A stretch of 64,000 nt of DNA from Stratiolaelaps scimitus (GCA_019614645.1 JABWDB010000038.1:2666001-2730000); one strand, 5' to 3'. Positions 13,501 to 24,482 are shown, counted from the first letter of the stretch. Numbers and translations: made by a program. The notes: generated from the sequence alone by a model not told the origin.

Positions 13501-14603
13501 GTAGCAGAACGCAAAAATCCATTTGACGAACTTTGACGAGCCAGTGACGCCCCCTCTAGACAAAATGGACGCTGAAGGTGCCCATGCCTGTCATGAGGGT
13601 TTTCTGCAAACATCCTCGGCGAAGCGTTGTTGGCGTACATATTACGTTCTTGACCAGTTGGTAAAGAATGCCATGGCTCGAAGTTGCAGGGTGTAGTGAA
13701 GGCCGCAGAAGAGAGAAAAACTGGCTCAGCTAGGCACGACTTTGGCCTTAAAAGGACAGTAGGGAGCAGTGCATTGTGCGTGGTCATACTTTGTCTATAA
13801 TTTACGCTATAGTTGTTGTTGGCTTCACATCCTGGATCGAAGAAACGCATACTGGTGTGGGGTCTTACTTCTCGCTGAGAATAAGATGGATAGGCTCCAT
13901 TGTGACGTTCTTCTGAATAGCTGAGGAAATCAGCTGAATGTGGTCGATTACTTGGCGGTGAGACACGTTTCGGTTTGGGAGGAGCGTTTGCATATATTGG
14001 CGAACGGGTTACACATGTTAATGCATTCATATCCATATACCGTCCATTATCCCCACTGTAAATTTCCTGCGGCAAGGGCTGTACTGGATGGTTATGCTCT
14101 TGTGGCGGGACTTGGAGGGTAGCGGATTGTGCCATTGAGTTTCGCCATTGGCACATGGCAGCGTTTGAGTCCGCAGCGAAATAATAGGACTTAAGTGTTT
14201 CATGTTTGGCCACGAAAGCATTTTTGTGCGATACACAATCCTGGCTTATACATACACGCACCGAATAACCAGGTAAAAGAAGCGATGCCAAGAGTTTGTG
14301 CTCGTTCTCATCCCTGTAGACGAATAGTGCATATTGCGCCAAGACACACCATCGTTTTTTCCAATGTTTAAGCGGAGATCCTTCGAGACGATAGAGCCAA
14401 CCTTTGAGACTAATCTCAGCATTAACGTCTCTCTCAACAGAAGGCGGAGAAGCTCCGGACGTCTTTTTACGGCGAAGGCTTTTACGAAATTCGAGGTTCA
14501 TCCTGACGATGTCGGTGATGTCAACGACAACCAGCCTTCTAAGACAAACGTGCTCACAATCACCCAAAGAGTACTCCCAACGTCGACTTCTCTCAAGGCT
14601 CAC
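10506..14603 (-). CDS. PH-domain protein, PLEKHA5/6/7-like
   Basis: One uninterrupted frame of 1365 codons. An N-terminal pleckstrin homology domain lies at about residues 66-160: it opens with KGWLYRLEGSPLKHWKKRW and closes with SYYFAADS...W, the conserved terminal Trp being W153. The KxWKKRW basic strand is the type that binds phosphoinositides in the PEPP/PLEKHA family. A long Ser/Pro/Gln-rich, presumably disordered region follows. A conserved C-terminal block begins DIPERYVSESDSDADFS, recalling the IPERYV motif near the C terminus of PLEKHA5/6/7. The WW domains and central coiled coil of vertebrate PLEKHA5/7 are not seen. Such proteins act at membranes and cell junctions; that role is inferred. 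Met35 (14501) is an alternative start just before a basic stretch. The absence of introns over 4.1 kb is unusual for this family. It could instead be the main exon of a longer spliced gene. Confidence 0.85.
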   Translation of the reverse strand: MSLERSRRWEYSLGDCEHVCLRRLVVVDITDIVRMNLEFRKSLRRKKTSGASPPSVERDVNAEISLKGWLYRLEGSPLKHWKKRWCVLAQYALFVYRDENEHKLLASLLLPGYSVRVCISQDCVSHKNAFVAKHETLKSYYFAADSNAAMCQWRNSMAQSATLQVPPQEHNHPVQPLPQEIYSGDNGRYMDMNALTCVTRSPIYANAPPKPKRVSPPSNRPHSADFLSYSEERHNGAYPSYSQREVRPHTSMRFFDPGCEANNNYSVNYRQSMTTHNALLPTVLLRPKSCLAEPVFLSSAAFTTPCNFEPWHSLPTGQERNMYANNASPRMFAENPHDRHGHLQRPFCLEGASLARQSSSNGFLRSATLDPNVGRSRSPSTSLASSPPPAGTNRDTLFDPRGAVRVCSVHNMASFQSRSECYDPSHNETSVLAHSSSSPTKSIMVGASSGSNHELDSGHDSCHLSCRPNVKQCSDSFNLSSSSLTMHNLIDGRIHQFASRVDSGPFLATNNNSQYTPRKPPSGRTLSTSSYKSTNKAEEIQPSKLEVYRQVPQPSYSTKAANEYLVSTRQSQCVNDIADDSRVLALQSTSSRELESLQSLTDSQYSTAPPVSSLPSLESSSSDFHSPSPVQHFTNIPPHQLRQQNNNHHLRMSEPRAGPPKYSEACLRSEYVQQVRDVSSRKDEESLKNPPLPMLGAIDTSNSQSPPVPSSQREQYSLLPPRVLNSRKLLFDQIIYSNAKIPLEKKKPGDASSYGREDLFKASQLFYNGRVIGGSPVLAMDSRNPTTLDLSFQSSSHNSVFEPDPSVDQHGQYNTVDQPRPTLAQIDSANYAILKQEIEGSKVIVSSEGSAVVHRVSSSSSSCLTRDGGPYPLESVSSSTSRDSPGSQNSIMRTAVAIELDKSCDMHSPNAHLSSTGPATQTPKEEAPRQGTVSEKLAFFESKKSPELSRPKSALSNGSASSIGTTRTIPDLIDELRELGSRSCSRMAISNYICSASSEDILRTITTSKHQRSLSLLEGPAPDVVPAQTPPYYYSDLSLSTQSSIPLDSRRGRANKQTTSTSQIAHLGPEEAIEQTEHSKTHSSLSLLELHSRKLLQKTYEVTGIRRDTLLASHTQASNNSKAQSVSCENLLKKQLLEVPEATQSAICLLESEPFYENIGFGCKSTAVHGPEPQSSPVKEPFLAVSSTEAQKTVSVEEPQTRQSSRSRFDLSVEAKAELAQTNTTRTQGSSNSRRVNQCSQNSATTMSHDYEQSLEGLSPLGPPDVIKSALNSSGDAGEHDNEIFEQIMNSISCPSKIDIPERYVSESDSDADFSAVERLVRYHKADAIRRRLAGHSRDHASRLTINQVIAKQAKHVSKIVATRH

Positions 14604-14910
14604 TTAATTAACTTTACGCAGCAGATGCAGATTTTCAGACGACGTCGAATCTCAAGATTTTGGTCACCACAGCTTTTATCACAGAAGACACAAGTTCTCA
14701 CAACATGTTTATCTGCAAATTACTCGGTTCTGTTTTGATACTCGCAAAAATACTTTGAAATTTCTGACCAAAAGGGAGTCTGTTTATTGCTAAATACAGT
14801 TTTCATGTAGCACGGAACAACAAAACACTGTAGATGAGCACGTTAACGATATGGGGCAACTGTGCCGATCTGTGTTTATCCATTGCCTTTGTCCAAAGTG
14901 GCCGACGAAC
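14604..14910. other. Presumed upstream region of the PH-domain gene
   Basis: This lies immediately 5' of the minus-strand PH-domain frame. No TATA box or upstream coding exon could be identified. A GC-richer patch near 16020-16110 could be a distant first exon or promoter, but nothing in the sequence proves it. Confidence 0.25.
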
Positions 14911-14981
14911 GGGGTAGGGCCTAGAGGAAATCGAACGGTGGTGCCTCCTCTAACGGAGTGACCATCATGCCACTGTGCCTG
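14911..14981 (-). repeat. tRNA-like sequence (SINE head, type D)
   Basis: On the minus strand, GGCACAGTGGCATGATGGTC resembles a tRNA 5' end with A box. About 35 bases on, CGTTCGATTTCC resembles a B box. The acceptor and anticodon arms do not pair as in a real tRNA, so I read it as a tRNA-derived SINE head. No second copy was seen in the window. Confidence 0.4.
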
Positions 14982-16662
14982 ATTGCTTTTTCATCGGAGA
15001 AAAATCGGGTGAAATGGGGATATCTGCGCTGTTCGCAGGGTTACAGTCAATGAACACCGTAAGCATTGTTCACTGATAATGAGTAATAAAGTCTGCACAG
15101 CCATTCGAGATACACGAAACTGCAAATATGATTGGAGAACTATGTAACGAACTACTCGGCTTACTCGTTGCAGTTGTTTGGCGCTGTGTGCTGTACACAC
15201 ATTCTCGCTCAAGGGGCACCAGCGATGATGCCGGGCTAAGCCGGTTTATTTGACGAGAGCAGCGCCACCTATGGCTCAATCGTACAACTATAACAATTGA
15301 CGCTTTACTTTAGGCGGCGATATCCCGGCTCAAAAAAGAGTGAAGCGTTAAACCTTATCTATTTGAATCAACCGCAGAAGACCGTGCAGAGAGAAATCCT
15401 TAATTCATATAAAAGAATAAAAATGTATAACTCAGAAGTGATAAAAATGTTTTTACACATTCACCTACTTTAGCTCTAAGAACTATTAACTCAATTGTAT
15501 GTCTCTGTTAAACAAACTAGTCTAACATTTTCAATGCCACTCGCTGTGAATATTGATCGGCTTCCTTCAGTCGTAAGTGTAAACCATATTCCAAGAAATT
15601 TTCGTTATTGCATAGCGAGTTATTTTCACTCCCTTTCATGGCTTTCACACAGCTTGTCTTTCGCTCGACACTCTTACAAATATCTGTCTGAGAAGTCGTC
15701 TTCGCTGCGTGCCCTCCAAAGTCATCGCTGCCAGTGAGTCCCGCTCTCAGCTTTATTCTGCATTCCACGACTCCAGTTACAGCATGAGTAGCACCATCAA
15801 GTACACCCAGCCTTCGTAGCTCGCTAGCCAAAGCGTTGTTTCGTTCGCTCTTGATAGCGACTAGACAGATCAACGGACCAAAAGAAGCCTTAACCTGATC
15901 GGGCGCTGTTCGAACACCAGCTCTTGACCGGCTTGGTGCTTTTCAGCCATTCCCTCCTGTCGCCTTGCTCTGTTGCTCACAAGCCCGTGGCACTGTCTTC
16001 TATCGACTGCACAGATTTCAGTCTTTTTGGTCTCACCGGCGGCGGCGCCGAGGGGCATCCGTACATCACAGAGGCTTCAGAGCGGCATCGTGTAACATGC
16101 GCCACTCCATCCACTAGCGACAAATGCACCGTTAAAGACACAGGTGACTGGAAATTACAGGAAAAAGAATGAGTGAGACACAATACAGTTCTACAGAATG
16201 TAGAATGGTCTAAAAATTTGCGGTGAAAGGACGAGAAAACGTTAAAATAATCGAACAAATTATAATGTCTGATTAATGAGGTGATCTAAGAAAGGAGATC
16301 ATGCTATAGCATTCATAGTTCTGTGAGTAGAGCAACCATCAAGCGTGATAATCCGTGTCTCAAAGCTCCATTCACAGAACTATGAGTATGATATCTCGTA
16401 TATAAAAATGTTAAAAACAAAAGAAACAAATATTGGGGCCCGGATGTTTACAAACTACAATCGATACTCATGCATCTCAAAGAGAGACATCTCATAGTCC
16501 GAACAAATTTCCGAACTGATTTTGCTATGCTTCCATCATTGAGAAACCTGATATTCCAAACAACGCTCTACGCCAAGCCAAATATAATAATTCGTTTGGT
16601 GTCACCTCTTTTATATTTCTTGGATGATAAATGACAAAAGAATGACTCGGGCCTCAATAGTA
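14982..16662. other. Intergenic, one short hairpin only
   Basis: No gene was recognised. A 14-bp perfect inverted repeat (TCATAGTTCTGTGA at 16313-16326, its complement at 16372-16385) encloses 45 bases. It could be the core of a small palindromic element. Confidence 0.4.
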
Positions 16663-16810
16663 AGGTAAAGGATTATTGGTTTATGAAAGGAGCTACAATT
16701 TTACCATGCTTAAGATCTCATATAAGTCACCATGCAGCAGGGCTAGAACATGCGGCCTCTGGCTTCCGATAGCCAAAGACTTAGCCACCCAAGCCACCGC
16801 GCTGACGGAA
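16663..16810 (-). repeat. tRNA-derived SINE, family A, copy 2
   Basis: On the minus strand the head reads CCGTCAGCGCGGTGGCTTGG. A degenerate B box (TGTTCTAGCCCT) follows, then the shared body, ending in a TTTACC-type tail (GGTAAAG at the left end). It is clearly the same family as the copies at 3781, 44411 and 47791. Confidence 0.8.
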
Positions 16811-17699
16811 TAGTGATATGGTGCAAGCCGCGACGGGACCAGCTGTATATATCTGTGAGAAGTAGTAAAGTTGGGAAGAAGTAACGTCTGGATGACCAAC
16901 AGTTCGCATATCATACCAAGTAATTATCACTCTAACTAAGAGACTATGTCGAGTATCTCGACATTAAAGAGAATTTTGCTCGCAATATATCTAAATATGT
17001 GACTTCGATTTTCATATTTTGATAGATAAAACTGCCGTTGGCCTTCTTTCCCTCCGGCTTAAAAAGCTATCGTTTCGTGACAGCCATTTTACGAGGTTAT
17101 TTGCATGGGCAAAAATGGTGCCTTGTAAATTATTTGCCAGGGAACGGAAAAGGTATAATCGGTTTGCGCAAAATTAGTCCAATTTGCTATCTTCATATAT
17201 AATACAAATGGTCTTGATTTGAGTGTTTAGAGAACAGGTCATTCCTTATGAAATTGCCGGAGGAGATCTGGCGCCGTATTCTGCCAGACTCGTCTTCCCC
17301 GTCTCTCCAGTCGTAGCATATCAGACATGAATTTAGTATCAGCCTCTCTCGGTTCAATGAATAGTCAACGATTGCTTTCGACACCTCAAGGCACAAAAAA
17401 GGGCTCCGACTCCTCAAAGCGCCAGTAAGCTTCCTAATTCCCAAGTGCTATCAGTAAATTTTAAGTGCAAAAGGCAAAGACCAGTAATTAACCCAGTGGC
17501 TAAGAGAATAAGTGAGAGTATTTTTTTTCGAAAATAAGGATGGAGCGTTACAATCGTCAAACAAGTACAGCGACTCTTTAACGAAGGATCTAGAAGGTTA
17601 GTTGAAGACACGCTTGTGAACAATGCAATCGCCGTGCACACCTTCATTAACTCGCTTTATCTGTGAATCGGCATATTCACGTATGACCCACAAACGAAT

Positions 17700-18060
17700 T
17701 ATCCGATTATAAGCAGCAGAAGTGAAAGAGCACGTTCTAAGCGACCAGGCAAAAACTATACAGAACATATATCGAGTGGCACAACATGCGCGACATGTAA
17801 GTACTTATAAGATTGTAAATATAAAAACTATAAGTATGCAAACTGTGGCAAGTTAACTTTCAAACGTATGCGGGAAGTCATGCAAGGAAACTCACGATGC
17901 GTGGGAGCAAGTGGCATGCATGTGAAAATGGTCCTAGATACTGGAGTGGAGGTATCGACTATAAGCCGGCAAACGCGGAAAAAGATCGGCGAAGCCTGAT
18001 GCCTTATTGACAACGGCCGATGTGGTCTAATGTAGATGCTCGGAGAAGATTCGCGTCAGG
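17700..18060 (+). pseudogene. Ty3/gypsy-like LTR retrotransposon remnant (protease region)
   Basis: A short open stretch includes VKMVLDTGVEVSTISRQT near 17925-17980, an aspartic protease active-site motif (LDTGxxVS) of the retrotransposon type. It is preceded by a Cys/Lys-rich segment resembling a degraded zinc knuckle (YKYANCGK). Stops appear on both sides and no reverse transcriptase was found. No long terminal repeats were identified. Confidence 0.5.
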
Positions 18061-18604
18061 TGCCGGCTGGGTGGAATTCATTTACGGCTATTAATACCAA
18101 GCAAAATGCTTCGTTTTACTGAAAAGCGCCCCGCTTTCAGACCAGGACCCGAATAAACCAATATCTGTATGAACTGCTTTCCGTGCGGATTGTGACTATG
18201 CACAAACCGAACGGTGCAAAACGCCAATTGGATTGGATGGAAGTCGAACCTTCAAAGTAAGATCTTCGATTCTCTTATAAGATCGCCACATATAACTTCG
18301 ATGATAATGTTTACAATTTACTGTCTAGCTCTATTCCAAAACTATCTCTTTGGCCGTAACTGTAACCATTTCTGATATGGAAAACATGCCTTTCAGTTTT
18401 TCAAATGTCGGTCTTCTCCTTGATCCTTTGGTATTCTCATTATGTTTGACGATCACGTATGTCTGCAATTCTCTTAACCTGATTCTATACTGATAATACG
18501 TCTAGCTATATTAGCCGACCGAATCTTTTCAGTTCACATATGATCTACGGCGTCGCATACAGGAAGTTGTAACCTATTCAGAAACGGCAAACGAGAACAG
18601 TGCG

Positions 18605-18871
18605 ATGTCGCCGCCCCCTGGTCTCCGTTTACAATTTAAATACGATTTGCAGCAACAAATGCAAATGCAACAACAACAGTATATAGATTTTATTGACCAT
18701 TCTGCTGGTAAATATCGACCTCGGGGTGAGGCGGCACCCAGGGAGCAAGCGAGGGGGGTCGAGATGGCCTCGCACTTCGCGGTATTGACAGCAAGACCTG
18801 GGTCTCTCATAGTCAAGTACTCGCTGGGTGTCGGAGGCGACAATCGCTGGATCGATGAAGTTACATCGTGA
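18605..18871 (+). other. Possible retrotransposon gag-like reading frame
   Basis: An 88-codon frame starts MSPPPGLRLQFKYDLQQQMQ, followed by more Gln, then a basic/Gly-rich stretch. Gln-rich starts of this kind are common in gypsy gag proteins, and the region is GC-richer than its surroundings (18.6-19.0 kb). It lies downstream of the protease scrap instead of upstream, so it would belong to another copy or a rearranged element. It is an unrecognised ORF with a weak guess. Confidence 0.25.
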
Positions 18872-19191
18872 ATCACAGCTGGAGGCGGGCCTGTGGGGAC
18901 GCAGCAAGGGGTCGAAGGGCTAGGCAGAATATGGGCTCGAAGGGTCCCTCTGCACTCGGAGCAAAGGACGGCGTGGTCCTTGCTTCGTTATTCATACAAG
19001 CTCGACTATTTCACCAATCTTCTTTTTCACTACCTTGCTTCACTTATCGAGACCCGGCATTTCTCCGTTATCTATTAGGTCGAACACAAAATGTTGTATA
19101 TCAACTTCAAACAGCTCCAATTTCGGCTAAAAGAGTAGAATACGCTTGAAACTTGGCGGGTTTATCCCATCAACCAGTCCGCGTGTAAACG

Positions 19192-19318
19192 AGCTGACCC
19201 TCAGCTGTTCCCCTATCTGGCAAGCCTCAGCTCTTAACCTTTAGGTATTGCTATGAGGATCTGTTGGGGCTACCTTTGCTTATTTTTTTCTTCCTTACTG
19301 GTACCTGGCAAGAATCTG
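19192..19318 (-). repeat. SINE family B, 3' part, copy 1
   Basis: The sequence reading AGCTGACCCTCAGCTGTTCC on the plus strand matches the left part of the full-length SINE at 30195-30451 over about 125 bases. The tRNA-like head is missing, so this copy is 5'-truncated. Confidence 0.75.
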
Positions 19319-21663
19319 TAAATTGTTGGGCATAGCTAGTCGACCGGATGTCCTAGGAGTGGTCCAAAACGAAGGAAAGTAGGTATTACATAAAATCAAC
19401 GACGATGCCATTGGCACCCGTCTGACCATTTGGCAAACAATGAGTTTTCTGTGCAAAACTGTTATGGATCGTCCACGATAATCACCAACGCAAAAAGGAG
19501 TGATCGTCAACGCCTCGCGCGCCCATTAGCTTCATAAATCGATTTTTCCATCTAAACTGTGAGCCATAAGTGAATCTGTATTATATGGCATGTCTGTCTA
19601 CTGCTCTTTGTAGTGTCTCTAGTTTTTTGCAGTACGTTGGCATTCATTGCCGCTGTTACCTATCTGCGTACGAAACTGCAGGAGCAAACAATGCTCTTCC
19701 TTGTGGCTATATATCGATTACATGACCGCAGGACTTACATTCTAACTACGTTTTCCCCTTGTTTGCTGTTAGAAAAAAAGATGAGTTGAAGATCGTAAAA
19801 AAACAGCGAACCAGCTTTAAAATAATACTCCACTGGATATTGCCCCTCTCACCGTGTTATAACACTTTTTCATTTTTCATCTGATCATTAATATATAAAT
19901 TTATCCGCGTCTATTATAGCCTGCTCACGTTATGGTGCGATCGAACGTCGGGGACGGGAAATATGCTATTATTGTCTCTGTCGAGTTAATCAATAGTCAG
20001 TGATTGATCCAGGTACCTTCAAGACAACTTTTACATAATGGTCAATTGCAACAAGCCGCCGTTTATGGCTAAATGTTATATTTCAGTCTTTTTTCAACTT
20101 TTTTAAGTTGACTACTCTTACCATGCTGTGGACTTCAATGCTGTTACCAAAGTGAGGCCTCTTTCAAAACCACGCTGTCTTGCTTTTGTTGGTCCTCATG
20201 GGAAATTTGGTTAATATATATATATAGAATATTTGTCTCATATAAAATATAAATACATACATTAACGATAGACTAGTCGACATCTTGTACAGTCTATATG
20301 AGCTGCCAGTTAAACGAAATTAATTTGCGGTATTTGACTCGATGTTTTTTATTATGAGAATTGAAGTATCACAGTACACTGCAGGCGAAATGGGAGAAGT
20401 TTCCGGTAAACAAGCGTTGACTGTGATGATAAAATTACTCATCAATGGGAAACCGAAGTAGCTTCCCCTTGCGGTATCCTCTCCTATTGCAATAAATGAA
20501 GGCTCTATACCTCAAACTGAACCGACGGCTCGCTCCTCCTTTAGTTTCACCGTTTGTGGTCTGCCATACGATGAAGAGCTAGGAAGACTTCTGTGGCAGC
20601 AAGGGAAATGTGAGCCGGAAACACCAAGAGAAGAACAAAATGGCCGCGTTGCTTTCACATACAGCAGTACCTGCTTTCGTCCAAAATGACTGCATGGAGT
20701 GCCACTATGCAATGAGAAAAGCATTAGCAGAAATCTGAGAACCATCTACGTTCGAATTATTGTTTAGATTCTTGTATCAGCTGAGACACGGGGAAATACA
20801 AGAAATAATCGGGAGGGCAAACGTCTTTTTTACCAAGAGCATTTAGGAGAGATCTGAGTACATTTGTTTCTAATATATAGTCATATTCAATGAGATATAG
20901 CCACGAACAATATCGCTAGAAAAATAACACACGTGTTTATAAGTAGCGTAGTGCTTTAATATCATTGAAGTCTCTGGCCGTGTAACAGTTCAACGTAGTT
21001 ACATTTAAGATCATTGGATGTTATTTTTCTTTCACTCGCTTACATAAACCATGCCGGTTCGGGCATACGAAATGGAGTAGCCATCCAGGGAAAATAGGCT
21101 CTGTTGCTCTCTTGTACGCAACAGGTTATTCAACTCGATAGCCATAATGCGTGCATCTGCCTTTTTAACAAATTGCATCGAATATCTCTGAGTAGCGTCG
21201 TAGAAAGCAGACTTTTTTATGATTATTGGTCCAGTTTTTCCCATGAGACCTATAACGACGCTTTTCAGGTTCTATTTTTATTGTAGACTTCCGAACACGA
21301 TTGGCGAACGCATCACTTGTGACTATGGTTACCTTTATGGTTTTGGTTATAGTGGCCACATTTGAGTACCGTAGTTAGTCCAACGGGTGAATTTTGTGCA
21401 ACTTAAACCTATCTTTTTACTTGTGCGGCAGTATATGTCGAAACATAAAAGTATTGGAAAAATGGCTAGGACCACTTAAACTGGGCTCATGGGCCACTAA
21501 AAGATCTACGTAATTGATCTCCAGCAACAAGAGGGAAGATCTTTGTCTATATTTTACGATGATTCCTGTATTGCAGGCTAATTTTGCATGTAGCGGTTCT
21601 CGAGATCGTTTTCCCCTTTTTGAAAATAATATCAAATTTAGCTTGTTCGCTATTAAGTATGAT
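19319..21663. other. Intergenic, no recognised gene
   Basis: It holds a short (TA)n run near 20216-20226. One open stretch of about 75 codons on the plus strand (about 20474-20690) includes FTVCGLPYDEELGRLLW; I do not recognise it. Confidence 0.4.
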
Positions 21664-21770
21664 GAGTAAGGCAGAGAATAAGCAAAAGTGGCCCCGACAG
21701 GTCCTCTTTGTAATACCTAAGAGCTGAGGCCTGTCAGATAGGGGAACAGCTGAGGGTCAGCTCGAAAAAC
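21664..21770 (+). repeat. SINE family B, 3' part, copy 2
   Basis: This is the inverse orientation of the copy at 19192. It runs from GAGTAAGGCAGAGAATAAGC to CAGCTCGAAAAAC, matching the 3' body and A-rich tail of the full-length copy at 30195-30451. Confidence 0.75.
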
Positions 21771-23250
21771 AGTTAAGATAATTTTCATAATTCATTCGTC
21801 CAAAGCATCTATACTATTGCAATTTCAATTCTAAATTCATCTCCTTAGCAGGTGTCCTGTCCGGATTTCCACATTTTCCATCAACTCATCCTATTCAGAA
21901 TACTCTACATATCGCGTCGCATTAGCACTAGTACACCTTTGGGTTTGATTGTCCTCATGGATAAGGAAAAAACTAGAAACATACGGCTCAATGTGGGGCT
22001 TATGTCATCAAAACATGCTTCGGGGGAGCCCAGAACGGATATCGGATACAGACTTATCATAGATATAGGACACTTTTTTTCAACAACATCGATTTATTTT
22101 ATAGAATTGGCTACACCTGTGTGATGCCCATGGCTTAAGAAGGAAATGTTTATCTTTTTCCTTAAATACTCTTCAACGTACTTTACAGATATAAAATAGA
22201 CTGACACAACTGTATGTGCATAAGCATTTCTGTTTGTTCAATGGATAGCGTTTTTAGATATCAGCAAGATAACGTAGTTCCAATAAGAAAAAAGGAAATC
22301 TCTGTGGTAGATATATACCACGATGCCTTTGTTTTATATTTATGTTAAAACGAAGGCATCTATATATATATATATATATATATATATCTTCGTTCCGGTA
22401 TGCCCACTCACTACGCCACGTGTTAAGGGAGTAATAATCAACCCAAAACAGCGCCGAGCGCATGGTGGCTCTTTTTCTATGTACCGACTGTGACACCTGG
22501 AGTCGATTTAGTCTAAACGTACACAACGGATTCCGAGATTCACGCGATTATCATGCTGCGAACTTTTCGCAGTTTGCTTTCCATGACTCCATCTGGAAGG
22601 ATACATTTTGAGCGTTATCCGTCATATGTCTGCAGCGCCTGAATGGATTTTTAGTAAGACAAATTGTCTTGGGAAGCCAATTCTGGGAGGCATAGGAGTT
22701 TACCAAGGTGAAAGTCTTAGAGCTTTAATTTTACGTGCAGCGTTGAAAGGTGACCTTTTTGAAGAGGGAAGTTGTAGATATTCGATAAGCCAAGACCCAA
22801 TATGTATTGGTATCCCGAAAAACGATCATCAGGAACCAAAAAAAATCGGCTGAAATGAGCTGGTAGAGAAGCGTCGATTTCTTAAGCAGCCATTGATTCA
22901 CTTTGTGGCTGATACGTCACTTTGCAAATACTATATTAAGCATCATGCTCTACGCAAGGTATCCCTAATTTTTTGCCAAACCAACGAAGTGTTTCACAAG
23001 GTCTATCATAGCCTCTCTCCAAAGAAAACGAGCGTATACTTTAACTTACGTGGTATGTGCGTCAAAATTACATTTTGACGTAATTCTGTTGGTCCGACTA
23101 TTGCATACTAAAATTATTCTAGTTACGTTATTTTTCGTTTTCCCAAACACGGAAAGCTATAGAGCAAGAGATGAGGTCACTAGAAATCTGGAAACGCATA
23201 TATGGCATATGATTGGATCGAATAATGAGCTTGTAATATTGTGCTCTTTA
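21771..23250. other. Intergenic with hairpin and (TA)n
   Basis: A 15-bp stem with one mismatch (22322-22336 with 22346-22360, 9-base loop) lies directly against a (TA)13 microsatellite (22361-22387). No gene was recognised. Confidence 0.45.
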
Positions 23251-23258
23251 AATATAAT

Positions 23259-24345
23259 TTAGGTTGACCCAAAAAACCGTACACATATGAATTTCAATAT
23301 CGGCTAAACTAAGTGAGTTGAAACAAAAATTTTTTAGTATGAGTTAGAGGTGTGCACCTCTTTTATCTATACAGTGGTCCCAGAGTTCTGGCAGCCTTCT
23401 GACGGTTAGGTATGCACCATTTATATTACCATTTATAACTTCGTTATTTAAGGCCTCTCGGAGTAAATCGATGTTTGCATACATTTTGCCATAATCATAC
23501 GGGCTTACATAAGGAGAATAGGGGGGGGGGGGGCGAGTAAGGCCATCGCTCAATCTTGTTGGCCTTAACCCAGGATGTAATTTCATTGCTACGATGGTCC
23601 TAGTATTGTCATCGAGCAGCCACACTAGGTGCTTCCTAATGCCATGCCAATTATTCATGAGTCCCTTCAAGAACTCGAGATATCGAGCCGAGTCCATTTT
23701 CTCCATTGGGTCCAATATCTATAATAGTAGTAGCAAATTCCGCTGAAATCCATGGCAAGTGCTACCATTACTTTAGGCTTGAATCTATTTGGAACAGCTA
23801 CCGCCATTGCCTGATCACCTGCTCGTAGCCACTGTTTCACTTGATCTTTATACGGTCCCCTATACAGGCTGACCCATGTCTCGTTCACTGCAACGGTATG
23901 CTCTAAGCAACTCTTTTGCTGCCAATATATCTTCAAATTGTCTCGCGAACACTCCCACGGATTTTCAGTTGGCCAGGACCGAGTTCATGAGGGACCCATT
24001 TCGCATTTTTTTCTGCGCCATCATATTATTTTTAATAAATCGACGATATGTTTCACGAGGCACGCCAATTTTAAACGACAAAGTCCTCAATGACCAAGCC
24101 CTTGTTTCCTCAAAAGCTTTTTCGATTATCTCGATCCTTTCGTTGAATCGAGATTCGGGAACGGATGGGAGGCCCTGATGTTTATTTATGTCCCAGTCGC
24201 CTTGCCTAAACTGCGCACACCAATGGTAGACCTGTTGTTGAATCAGGGCATTATGGCCGTGCACACTTGCCAACTCTCGATGGATTTCAGCTGGCCACAA
24301 CTTCTTGAAACATAAACCTACACTTTCCCTCTGAGAATACAAGTC
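23259..24345 (-). pseudogene. Decayed mariner transposase, copy 2
   Basis: The minus strand carries an N-terminal helix-turn-helix region (24342 to about 23965; FNERIEIIEKAFEETRAWS), then catalytic-domain pieces (23936-23667 and 23715-23344) that need at least two frame changes. The catalytic triad is broken: DETW reads NETW, and the YSPD motif reads YSPYVSPYDY. Only the middle LDDN Asp remains. The C terminus (LPELWDHCIDKRG) is typical of mariner. The 3' end has a plausible terminal repeat, TTAGGTTGACCCAAAAAACC (23259-23278). No matching repeat is found at the 5' end, where a small palindrome and a SINE scrap now lie. A 13-base G run (23521-23533) interrupts the C-terminal region. Confidence 0.85.
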
Positions 24346-24372
24346 TATGGGACCTGGCCTGCCGATCAGTTA

Positions 24373-24406
24373 TATGAGGCTGATACTTAGTTGTATCAGC
24401 CTCATA
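24373..24406. repeat. Perfect 14-bp hairpin
   Basis: TATGAGGCTGATAC (24373-24386) is followed by a 6-base loop and its exact complement (24393-24406). It sits just upstream of the mariner transposase start, where that element's 5' terminal repeat would be expected, but it does not resemble the other end. Confidence 0.7.
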
Positions 24407-24482
24407 AAATTGATATTTAATCGAAAAAACCTCATGACTTTCCACTATGACCCGCTCTAGTACTCCGGGAGGGTTAAGGTAA

